Made by a program: the position numbers and the translations under genes. Shown piece after piece: positions 9,182 through 17,499 of a DNA stretch of 64,000 nucleotides (the stretch's first letter is position 1; each line of letters starts with the position of its first letter). The DNA comes from Calothrix brevissima NIES-22 (GTDB taxonomy: Bacteria; Cyanobacteriota; Cyanobacteriia; Cyanobacteriales; Nostocaceae), in the NCBI RefSeq assembly GCF_002367995.1, contig NZ_AP018207.1, positions 4,401,083 through 4,465,082 of the forward strand, read 5' to 3'. The notes beneath the pieces are model-generated. The model worked only from the letters and a program-made list of their open reading frames with translations. It was not told the DNA's origin and did not search any database.

Positions 9182-9400
9182 TGTAGATATGTAGAGCCAG
9201 CATAGTGTAACCAATAGCACATAACTGCCTTGCGATCGCCATAATTGCAGATCACCCTTCTTGGCTGACGGTACTTGTGTTGAAGCTGAAGCAGTAAGTA
9301 GGTCAACTAAGCTACTCCATCAGGTTAACAGGCCTCAAGATGGGTTGGAATAGCTTGAAATTATATACAATTTGTAATAATTATACATTCCTAACCCAAA

Positions 9401-9443
9401 CACCTCTGAAAGAAGTTGAGTTTTGTTACTTTTTTCAGAGGTG
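9401..9443 (+). promoter_or_regulatory. Leader hairpin upstream of the helicase operon
   Basis: CACCTCTGAAA (9401-9411) and TTTCAGAGGTG (9433-9443) are perfect 11-bp complements around a 21-nt loop. An in-frame TTG at 9416 lies inside this loop, which argues that translation starts further down, at ATG 9560. The hairpin could be a regulatory leader or an operator. No copy was found at the other end of the operon, so it does not look like a transposon end. Confidence 0.55.
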
Positions 9444-9559
9444 TACTCATTGCAGAAATAAAATTTTTTCGATGTAACACTGAGGATTTTCGCTCTCATA
9501 AATTAATTATTAGTTTGTTAACCATCTCATATTTAAACTTTACTAAGCTCATTAGGTAT

Positions 9560-12500
9560 ATGGAAGAAATCTTAAACGAATACTGTAAACAAGCTAATTC
9601 TGGACTACTTCTATTGAGTATGCCAACTGGTTTTGGGAAAACGTACAATGTCCTAAACTTTATTTATTCTAATTATCAAGAATTTGCTGCCCAAAACCGG
9701 AAAATTATTTTTATTACTAACCTCAAGAAGAACCTACCAATAAATGAACTACGAAAGCGGTTTATTCATGATGATAAAGGAAATGAATTTAATAAACATG
9801 TTCTTTTTATTAATTCTAACGTTGATACAGTTATTGAAAATCTTCTGGAGAATGATAACAAAATACCTGAACAGTTTAAAACAGAAATTTATAAGCAATT
9901 AAAATCTCGAATAATAACGGGCCAAAATAGTTCACTTCCAAAAGAAGTTCAAGTTATGCTAAAAAGCGAAATTCGGAAAGACCTAGAGCCAGCATTCCGC
10001 AAAAATATTCAGAAAATATTGAAAGAAAATTTTAAAAATAAAAAAGCCCGTTTATTAGCTATAAAAAATGAACAAGATTACCAATGGATTGGTAATTTAT
10101 ATCCGGCAGTATTTACAGATGAAAGAACTGTCCTGTTTATGAGTATGGATAAGTTCATTGCTCAAAACACGACACTGGTTGAGCAATCATATTACTTTAC
10201 TGAAAGATTGATTGAGAAATCTCTGATTTTTATTGATGAGTTTGATACTACGAAAGATGCTGTTCTCAACAATATTATTCAAACAGGCTTGCGTCATAGA
10301 GTCGATCTTCTTGATTTATTCTTGAATATTCATAACCACCTTATGCAAAACGAATTTCCTGAAAGGCTGCTTCAGGAATCTGGATGGCTTAAGAAAAAAT
10401 CTTACGGAAAAGATTGGTTATCTCCACGACAAAAAATTGAATCATTTCGAGATAAAGCAAGTTACATATTTAAAACATATCAATTACAACATATCTGTAA
10501 ATCTCATGATGACTTTTTGACAAAAACGAGAAACTTTCTTTTTTATGACTACCAATTTCATAATGTACTAAATCGTCATCAGCGTATCAAAATTATTGCA
10601 GATGTAGAAAACCGTACAAATTGGATTAAGTCTTTTGATATTAGAACAACAGAACCTGGTGTAGACATACAAGAGTTGCTGAGTAAGATTACCGGATTTC
10701 TAACCTATTTTCAGACAGGAATTAAGCATCTAGCTAATAATTATCGACGTTTAAAAGAAGAAAATAAAAGTAATCAAGAAGGCTTTCCACTCGAATCGGC
10801 TATTAAAACAGTTCTGAATAATTTTCTCCTTGATGAGCAAGATGTCGCATTTTTGACCAATAAAATTCTAGAAGAAGACTTACAGTATGGCTTGCAAAGC
10901 GACAAAAGAACAATCCAAAGTCAGATTTTTTATGATACAGGCTTTCGATATCACGATATCGTCGATAGTGATGAGCATGATACATTATCGAAGATATATA
11001 TGTTCAACTTTAGCCGTACACCAGAATCTTTTCTGGCGGGAGTTTGCTCACAAGCTATGGTCGTTGGTATTTCTGCAACTGCTGGACTTTATACAAATAT
11101 TGGCAATTACGATCTAGAGTATCTCAAATCCCATTTAGGAGATTCATTTATAAGTCTTAAAGAAGATGCTCTTATTAAGCTCAAAAACGCATATTCTCAA
11201 GCAACTCAAGGATACGATCAAGTAGATATACAAACTGAATTTATTGGAACAGAATCACAGCAGGAAGCAATCAAACAGCTTGAGGAGCTTTTGCGTGACC
11301 GAGAAGCAGCACAGGCTTTATGGAACAAACTTAGCCATCAAATAACTAATGATGATGATAAGAAGAGTGTTGAATTTTCATTTTGTCGTTATGTCAGGGC
11401 GTTAACTGCATGGAAATATTTTCTGGATCATTCTGATTGTCATGCCTTTCTTTGTCTCTTCAGTAAATTACCAAAGCCTTCCGATCCGAAGTTCGATCTG
11501 AACATATTGTATAAATATGCGAAATACTTATTAGATGACAAAAAAGATGCCATTGATGGTAGTGTGGAAGATACGATTTTCTTACTTAGTGGAGATAAGT
11601 TTGAAGAAAATAAAGAGAAACTGCTGAATGCTCTGAAATATAATAAACGCCGATTCATTATCTCTGCCTACCAAACAATCGGAGTTGGACAGAATTTACA
11701 ATTTCCTATTCCTTCTGAATTAGAAGCAATACACATTAATAGCTTGGCAAAAAATTCGGATATGGATATTAATGGCATTTATCTAGATAGCCCAACAAAT
11801 CTACTTGTCAATATTTATGGGAAAAATATCGCAGATGATGATTTTATCAAATACATTTTTCAATTAGAATTCTTGCGGGAAAATGGAGCTTTTTCACTTA
11901 ATACATTTAAGAGCAAGTTAGATAGAGCATTTCAGAGATATATAGGAAGATACCAGCCTAAACAAAAGGCTGAGGACTTCATAAACTTATATAATACAGG
12001 TGCTTATTCACGCTTTTTGAATAAAACCATTATCCAAGCAATAGGTCGAATATGTCGAACTAATATGAAGGCTCCAACAATCCATATTCTGGCTGATGCG
12101 TCAATCCGAAAACACTTAACTGGTTTTGCTTTACCAAAAGATGTAATTCCTGTTTGTGAATATGCTGCTCTGTTAAAATCAGCAGGTGAATCAATATGTC
12201 CATCTGAAGATTTAATAGAAGCACAAAACCGAGCATCTCTTAGAAGTCATCAAAATTCTGCTAACATACGCCGCCAACTGAATACTCCTTGGACACATAA
12301 GAGTATTAAAGCATGGCAGGATCTGAGAGAACAAACTCTCCGTCAACCTGCTATGGCAAAAGAGTCAGAATGCAATCCTAACTGGAATAGTTATTACCTA
12401 AAATTACCAAAAATTGCCGATTCATATTATTTTTCACATGAAAATGACTATGATGAGATTGAAGTTTTCTTTTCTGATGGATACGGGAAAAAAGAAGTTA

Positions 12501-13015
12501 AAGAAGTGAGTGAAAGAACTTCCCGTCTTTCAGAGTTAATGAAAATTGATCTACTACATAAATTGTTCATTGATTCTGGCTGGGCAACAGCATTTCCAAA
12601 ATCTAAACTTATGCTAACACCCCCAATGTTCAACAATATTTATAAAGGGGCGTTAGGTGAAGTATGTGGAAAACATATTTTTGAAAATTTATTAAATACT
12701 CACTTACTAGAACTGGATGTGAATGAATTTGAGTGTTTTGACTTTAAAACAGAGCAGAAAATTTATGTAGACTTCAAATTATGGAACGATCAGATTGCAG
12801 TGCCATCTGAAGAATTACTTGATAAAATTATGGAAAAAATGGCATTTGTCGGTGCAGAAAGGATTTTTGTTATCAACCTTCTTGGTACTTCAAACACACC
12901 TTTTCGTCCAATTTTGTCATTTAGTGGAAAAATTGTTGAAGTTCCTTATCTCTGTAAAAATGATAAAATCGATAACTCAGCATTGAACTTTATTCAGGGT
13001 GAATTTTGTAAATGA
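9560..13015 (+). CDS. SF2 helicase with C-terminal PD-(D/E)XK-type nuclease domain (putative defence protein)
   Basis: From ATG 9560 the protein has 1151 residues. Helicase motifs in order: Walker A MPTGFGKT (21-28), Walker B IDEFD (D226), a helical insert of about 280 residues, motif III GISATAG (about 504-510), a motif V-like segment SAYQTIGVGQNLQF, and motif VI QAIGRICR (826-833). The last 130 residues look like a restriction-endonuclease fold: GALGE (E1034), ECFDF (D1061) and YVDFKLW (D1071, K1073), then strand ERIFVINLL. The frame remains open to a TTG at 9416, but that lies in a leader hairpin. The stop overlaps the start of the next gene by 4 bp, so the two are translationally coupled. 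The gene is AT-rich and has no HIP1 site, which suggests transfer. I do not recognise a named family. Confidence 0.75.
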   Translation: MEEILNEYCKQANSGLLLLSMPTGFGKTYNVLNFIYSNYQEFAAQNRKIIFITNLKKNLPINELRKRFIHDDKGNEFNKHVLFINSNVDTVIENLLENDNKIPEQFKTEIYKQLKSRIITGQNSSLPKEVQVMLKSEIRKDLEPAFRKNIQKILKENFKNKKARLLAIKNEQDYQWIGNLYPAVFTDERTVLFMSMDKFIAQNTTLVEQSYYFTERLIEKSLIFIDEFDTTKDAVLNNIIQTGLRHRVDLLDLFLNIHNHLMQNEFPERLLQESGWLKKKSYGKDWLSPRQKIESFRDKASYIFKTYQLQHICKSHDDFLTKTRNFLFYDYQFHNVLNRHQRIKIIADVENRTNWIKSFDIRTTEPGVDIQELLSKITGFLTYFQTGIKHLANNYRRLKEENKSNQEGFPLESAIKTVLNNFLLDEQDVAFLTNKILEEDLQYGLQSDKRTIQSQIFYDTGFRYHDIVDSDEHDTLSKIYMFNFSRTPESFLAGVCSQAMVVGISATAGLYTNIGNYDLEYLKSHLGDSFISLKEDALIKLKNAYSQATQGYDQVDIQTEFIGTESQQEAIKQLEELLRDREAAQALWNKLSHQITNDDDKKSVEFSFCRYVRALTAWKYFLDHSDCHAFLCLFSKLPKPSDPKFDLNILYKYAKYLLDDKKDAIDGSVEDTIFLLSGDKFEENKEKLLNALKYNKRRFIISAYQTIGVGQNLQFPIPSELEAIHINSLAKNSDMDINGIYLDSPTNLLVNIYGKNIADDDFIKYIFQLEFLRENGAFSLNTFKSKLDRAFQRYIGRYQPKQKAEDFINLYNTGAYSRFLNKTIIQAIGRICRTNMKAPTIHILADASIRKHLTGFALPKDVIPVCEYAALLKSAGESICPSEDLIEAQNRASLRSHQNSANIRRQLNTPWTHKSIKAWQDLREQTLRQPAMAKESECNPNWNSYYLKLPKIADSYYFSHENDYDEIEVFFSDGYGKKEVKEVSERTSRLSELMKIDLLHKLFIDSGWATAFPKSKLMLTPPMFNNIYKGALGEVCGKHIFENLLNTHLLELDVNEFECFDFKTEQKIYVDFKLWNDQIAVPSEELLDKIMEKMAFVGAERIFVINLLGTSNTPFRPILSFSGKIVEVPYLCKNDKIDNSALNFIQGEFCK

Positions 13016-15120
13016 GCATTATTACAAACAGACTAAAGATAGATTTTCATGTTGATGCTATTGAACGAGACTTTGTTTTTATTCGCTTAAAACGAGAAAA
13101 AAAGGGTAAATGGTGGGGGGCGGAAGAACTAGACTACATTATTGGTAATGACTATAAAGCTATGGCAGTTGGGTATGCTCAATATGCTTATGCTATGTTT
13201 GACAAAAAATCAAATAATATTTATGAATTACGTCAAAAACTGGGAACAGATCCTAAATTTGCTAATGTATCTGCAATTGAAGTAAAGCCCCAGGCTGTTT
13301 ATAACGGAAATGATGAGTGCATATGTGAGGTCACACTTGCTCGATTATTAATAAATTCTTTAGGTGCATCACGCTCAAGATTTAAGGATCTACATTTCTC
13401 AAATCTCACTGGTACATTATTGAAAGTGCCAGCATTAACAGATAAGCTTTATGATCCAATTGGTATCGCTGAGATAACTATTAATCGTATTGATGGGAAA
13501 AAAACCGAATTCTTACTGAATGTTAGTGTAGCTAGTTATCGCAAAAAAGTTGCTATTTTAAAAGAATACAAAGGCGAGGAATTAAGAAAGATTCTTAAAA
13601 GGCCTGAATATGTCTTCCATAGTGGTACAGCATCCCTAAGAAGGTGGCTTCCTTCTGACGGGAAACAAACAGATGCTACTAAGTCCTATATAAAATGTAG
13701 TACAAAAGGAAAAAGGCGTCATACTAATTTTATTGAATTTGGAAGTATTAAAGAATTTGAAAACAGCCGAGCCGGCATTTTCCATCAAGCCTTCAAAAGT
13801 ATTCAAGAACATTTATCTGAATACATGAGTGTTGATTTTGCATCTGTTGAAATCGACGACAGCGTTGAACTAACGAACACCTTGCTTAAAAAGCCACAAC
13901 AGCTTCATTCAATACTTGATGGGCAACCAATAAACATAATAGATACAGTTCAGAATGAAGATTCTGCTGAGTTAGCAAAAAACTTAAAAGAATCACTTCT
14001 TCCTTACATCACTGATGAAAAGCTAATTACTTTTGGTAAACGTGATAAGAAAGGCGCTCTCAATTTTAGAATTATACATGATGCCGAATTTTACGAAAAA
14101 ATGGGGCAAGAAGATGAATATCTCGCTTCTACAGATATATTTCAGCGCCAACATCTTACAATTGAATCAACCATAAATATTTCTGATTCTATTGTTAAAA
14201 CAAGCATCGAAGAACTACTTATAAAGCGGGATATTAGCTCTAAAAAATTAAATCTTTTTGAGTGGTCTAAACTTGGATTGAAAGGAGTTTGGACTTTTGC
14301 AGCTTGGGATGAAGAAGCAAGTCATGTGATTTTTATGGAAATTCAGCCAAATGGAAATTTTGAATTTCATACAAGAGAGAAACGAAACATATTCAATTGG
14401 GAAAGATTTGACAAATATAAAGAATTAATGACTGAGACTGAGTCTGAAGATAAAATCAAAACACTCGAAGGTCTTGTGATTTCTGATACGGGTGATATAA
14501 ATCAGATATTCCGTACTGATGAAATCACCATTCCTGATCTTTCCAAAATTGAAACTATTATCAACGAAGTCGAGACAAAGCTTCCTGAAGATCAGCGAAC
14601 GGGAAATGCTTTGGCGGATTTGCTTGAAGAATTTATGGCTGAAGTTTCCACGAAAGATAACGACAAACTTATATTCTTCACTGAAGAATTACGCAGATTA
14701 GGTAATAACGAACTAGACAAAAGCAGTTTCCGGAAACTGATAAATGAAAATTTAGGAAAAATCTCAAATGTTACTAATGAATTACGTAGCTATCTTCTGA
14801 ACAGATATGATATTAGGCTAATTTTTTCCAAACAGAAGGAAAACCTTGAAGATTTATTTAATGCTTCTCTCCATATAAATTATTTTGGCGAGACCGAAAA
14901 AGAAGCATATTATTTTGTGGGAGAGAGAAGTGTAAAAGATTATTCTTTCAAAGATGCTTGCCATCTTCGTAAAATCGTTGCAGTGGATGAGTCAAAACTG
15001 ATATTTAGACAACTCCTTAAAACTATGGATGTTGATTTTGTCCGCACGGGGCAAAGTACCGTAGTCCCTTTTCCCTTTAAATACATTAGGGAGTATCAGA
15101 ATTTTGATATTCCTCAATAA
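13012..15120 (+). CDS. Unknown 702-residue partner of the helicase-nuclease
   Basis: This gene starts inside the stop codon of the helicase-nuclease gene (ATGA overlap), so both proteins are probably made together and may form a complex. No domain is recognisable. The first ~230 residues alternate short strands and charged loops with many Lys/Arg (VFIRLKREKKGKWWG; STKGKRRHTNF). A conserved-looking centre contains LNFRIIHDAEFYEKMG near residue 350 and QHLTIES near 382. Residues 470-620 are helical and acidic. The C-terminus ends VVPFPFKYIREYQ. I see no Walker, DEDD, HNH, PLD or HEPN signature. The size is like a long prokaryotic Argonaute, but no PIWI catalytic tetrad is visible, so that remains only a test hypothesis. 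Base composition matches the upstream gene. Confidence 0.7.
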   Translation: MSIITNRLKIDFHVDAIERDFVFIRLKREKKGKWWGAEELDYIIGNDYKAMAVGYAQYAYAMFDKKSNNIYELRQKLGTDPKFANVSAIEVKPQAVYNGNDECICEVTLARLLINSLGASRSRFKDLHFSNLTGTLLKVPALTDKLYDPIGIAEITINRIDGKKTEFLLNVSVASYRKKVAILKEYKGEELRKILKRPEYVFHSGTASLRRWLPSDGKQTDATKSYIKCSTKGKRRHTNFIEFGSIKEFENSRAGIFHQAFKSIQEHLSEYMSVDFASVEIDDSVELTNTLLKKPQQLHSILDGQPINIIDTVQNEDSAELAKNLKESLLPYITDEKLITFGKRDKKGALNFRIIHDAEFYEKMGQEDEYLASTDIFQRQHLTIESTINISDSIVKTSIEELLIKRDISSKKLNLFEWSKLGLKGVWTFAAWDEEASHVIFMEIQPNGNFEFHTREKRNIFNWERFDKYKELMTETESEDKIKTLEGLVISDTGDINQIFRTDEITIPDLSKIETIINEVETKLPEDQRTGNALADLLEEFMAEVSTKDNDKLIFFTEELRRLGNNELDKSSFRKLINENLGKISNVTNELRSYLLNRYDIRLIFSKQKENLEDLFNASLHINYFGETEKEAYYFVGERSVKDYSFKDACHLRKIVAVDESKLIFRQLLKTMDVDFVRTGQSTVVPFPFKYIREYQNFDIPQ

Positions 15121-15196
15121 GTATATAAGTTGTATTTATAAGCAATAAAGTTTTAACAATGCTCAACCCTAGCTCTGAACCAGAGATTGAAGATAG

Positions 15197-15769
15197 ATGA
15201 ACATCATCATTTGCCCTGGAATACATGAGCAAGAATTAACAGAGAGTTTTATCTCAGGGTGCTTAAATTTAAATTCTGATAGTTCAACTACAAACAAATC
15301 AGTAAATATACTAGTCTACCCACAGCAGGGCGTACTGACAATATCACCATTGCATATTTTACAATTTTTACACAATTGCTTGAGTGATAAGTTAGAATCG
15401 CCCGTAATCTTCATCAGCTTTAGCGCAGGTGTAGTTGGAGCGATGCTGGCTGCCCATTCTTGGCAACTTTTGGGGGGAAAAGTCACAGCTTTTATTGCTA
15501 TAGATGGATGGGGTGTGCCACTATGGGGTGATTTTCCCATTCATCGGATGAGCCATGATTATTTCACCCATTGGAGTTCGTCTTTATTGGGTAGTGGGAA
15601 ATATAACTTTTATGCCCAACCAGCAGTTGAACATTTATCTATTTGGCGATCGCCCCAAACCATCCGAGGTTTTGCGGTAAACCCTAATGAGGAATTTTAC
15701 CCCAAAAGCGATCGCATCACTGCTACTGAATTCATACACCTGTTGTTGCGGCAGTATGAAAGCAAATAG
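15197..15769 (+). CDS. Putative alpha/beta-hydrolase-like protein
   Basis: A 190-residue protein with an alpha/beta-hydrolase look: the N-terminal strand MNIIICPGIHEQEL, and a nucleophile-elbow-like FISFSAGVVGAML around residue 75, where S-F-S-A-G stands in for G-x-S-x-G. A late His is present (TEFIHLLLRQ), but I cannot assign a full triad. ATG 15197 follows a modest GAAGATAG. It resembles conserved uncharacterised cyanobacterial proteins. The gene contains HIP1 sites, unlike the operon just upstream, and so marks the return to native sequence. Substrate unknown. Confidence 0.55.
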   Translation: MNIIICPGIHEQELTESFISGCLNLNSDSSTTNKSVNILVYPQQGVLTISPLHILQFLHNCLSDKLESPVIFISFSAGVVGAMLAAHSWQLLGGKVTAFIAIDGWGVPLWGDFPIHRMSHDYFTHWSSSLLGSGKYNFYAQPAVEHLSIWRSPQTIRGFAVNPNEEFYPKSDRITATEFIHLLLRQYESK

Positions 15770-15850
15770 TCCGGAAAATAAAGTTGTCCAGCAGGAGTGA
15801 GAATATAGGGAAATTTTGTCACCGGAGCGATAAAAATAAGGAGATAAGGG

Positions 15851-15888
15851 AAAGGAGGACAAGAGAGACAAGGAGGACAAGGAAGATT
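15851..15888. repeat. GGACAAGG-type tandem repeat
   Basis: About five short copies of GGACAAG/GAGACAAG, the same family as at 282-352 and 44.9 kb, followed by a CCCTGC-rich repeat (15905-15952). The gap 15770-15981 holds nothing else that I can support. Confidence 0.8.
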
Positions 15889-15981
15889 TAAAGATGATTT
15901 TCTCCCCCCTGCTCCCTGCCCCCTGCTCCCTGCCCTATACCCCTGCCCTCATCTACCCCAGTACCTCTTACTTAGTATCAA

Positions 15982-17244
15982 ATGTTTCCTACAGAACCTG
16001 CTGCTGTTAATAACGGGTTTGGCGCACTGCTAAAAAACCGTAATTTTATGCTCCTGTGGATTGGGCAACTGGTTTCCCAGTTAGCAGATAAGGTATTCTT
16101 CGTACTGATGATTGCCCTGCTAGAAAACTACCCGCCCCTTCCCGGCTTGGCAGAAAGCTCAATGCACTCCACGCTCATGGTAGTGTTTACCATACCAGCG
16201 ATTCTTTTCGGTTCGGCAGGCGGTATCTTTGTTGACTTATGGCCGAAAAAGCTAATTATGGTTGGCTCAGATGTTATCCGTGGGGTATTGACGCTAGCTA
16301 TTCCGTTTTTACCACGAGAGTTTTTGTTTTTATTAATACTTGTATTTGCAGTTTCTACGGTAACGCAATTTTTTGCCCCAGCCGAACAAGCTGCTATTCC
16401 CCTATTAGTGCGCCCAGAGAATTTAATGGCAGCCAATGCCCTGTTTAGTAGCACTATGATGGGTGCTTTAATAGTGGGCTTCGCTGTGGGAGAGCCAATT
16501 TTAAGTTGGGCAAAAGAGTTTCTGGGAGAACAGTACGGTCAAGAAATTATCGTTACTGGACTATATCTATTATCAGCTGCCATGATGCAGCCGATTACCA
16601 TGAGCGAGGATAAAGCCCCAGGAACGCAGCAGGCTAAAGGTAAACCTTGGGCAGAATTAACAGAGAGTTTGCGCTATCTCAAGAAAAATCGTTTAGTCGT
16701 CAATGCTATGCTGCAATTGGTAACTTTGTATTGCGTGTTTGCAGCTTTAACAGTACTGACAATTAGATTAGCGGAAGACTTTGGTTTAAAAGAAAAACAA
16801 TTTGGCTTTTTCTTAGCAGCTGCTGGCGTAGGTATGGTCTTGGGTGCGGGAATTTTAGGTCACTGGAGTGTCAAATTGCATGGCAAACCCTTACCGTTAA
16901 TCGGATTTATGATGATGGCGCTGGTGTTAGGGGTGTTTACCTTCACTCACAACTTATTACTCGCGTTAGGACTTTGTGCATTATTAGGTGTTGGTGCAGC
17001 TTTTATTGGCGTACCCATGCAAACTCTGATTCAACAACAAGCACCTCCCAACATGCATGGTAAAGTGTTTGGTTTTCAAAATCATGCCGTAAATATTGCG
17101 CTATCTTTACCCTTAGCAATTACCGGGCCATTAACCGACTTTTTGGGTTTGCGGACTGTACTTGTAGCCATGAGTCTCATAGTTGCGACTGTCGGTGTTT
17201 GGGCTTGGAAAAATACCCGTCGAGTATTACAAGATGTCATTTAA
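15982..17244 (+). CDS. MFS transporter
   Basis: A 420-residue integral membrane protein with about twelve hydrophobic helices. It shows the MFS cytoplasmic loop 2-3 motif in the form GGIFVDLWPKK, and an N-terminal LLWIGQLVSQLADKVF segment typical of the MFS_3/EntS-LplT-like group. The C-terminal half repeats the six-helix pattern (GFFLAAAGVGMVLGAGILGHW, then IGVPMQTLIQQQAPPNMHGK, which matches the motif preceding helix 11 in this group). Likely a drug, siderophore or lipid exporter; the substrate cannot be read from sequence. It stands alone, with repeats on both sides. Confidence 0.85.
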   Translation: MFPTEPAAVNNGFGALLKNRNFMLLWIGQLVSQLADKVFFVLMIALLENYPPLPGLAESSMHSTLMVVFTIPAILFGSAGGIFVDLWPKKLIMVGSDVIRGVLTLAIPFLPREFLFLLILVFAVSTVTQFFAPAEQAAIPLLVRPENLMAANALFSSTMMGALIVGFAVGEPILSWAKEFLGEQYGQEIIVTGLYLLSAAMMQPITMSEDKAPGTQQAKGKPWAELTESLRYLKKNRLVVNAMLQLVTLYCVFAALTVLTIRLAEDFGLKEKQFGFFLAAAGVGMVLGAGILGHWSVKLHGKPLPLIGFMMMALVLGVFTFTHNLLLALGLCALLGVGAAFIGVPMQTLIQQQAPPNMHGKVFGFQNHAVNIALSLPLAITGPLTDFLGLRTVLVAMSLIVATVGVWAWKNTRRVLQDVI

Positions 17245-17255
17245 TTGATGCAGTA

Positions 17256-17310
17256 ATTGACTATTGGCTATTAACTGTTGACTGTTGACTGTTGAGCGTT
17301 GACTGTTGGA
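17256..17310. repeat. TTGACTGT-type tandem repeat
   Basis: Repeated GACTGTTGA/GACTATTGG words directly downstream of the MFS gene. The rest of the 17245-17499 gap is AT-rich and presumably holds the ilvB promoter; I could not place it. Confidence 0.75.
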
Positions 17311-17499
17311 GAAAAAAACTCGGAAAGCTGAATAAATCAACAATTAAGTCTTGTTGGCAAAAATCAAATTCTAGTTGTATAGTCTTAGCTGATATAAAAA
17401 ATAGATATTGATGTACAGATTTTATTAAAGTTTTACATTAAAATGAAATCTTAATTACAGAATCCATGCATTAACTTAGCTATTGTCAGAGGTTTGACA

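Noticed and set aside
9000-9400. Cobalamin or other riboswitch upstream of the ferrochelatase-like gene
   Set aside because: No recognisable conserved core on the minus strand in this gap.
9416-9559. N-terminal extension of the helicase from a TTG start
   Set aside because: The TTG lies inside a perfect leader hairpin, and the added 48 residues precede an already typical helicase N-terminus at ATG 9560.
13012-15120. Prokaryotic Argonaute assignment for the 702-residue protein
   Set aside because: Only the size fits; no MID or PIWI catalytic residues are visible.
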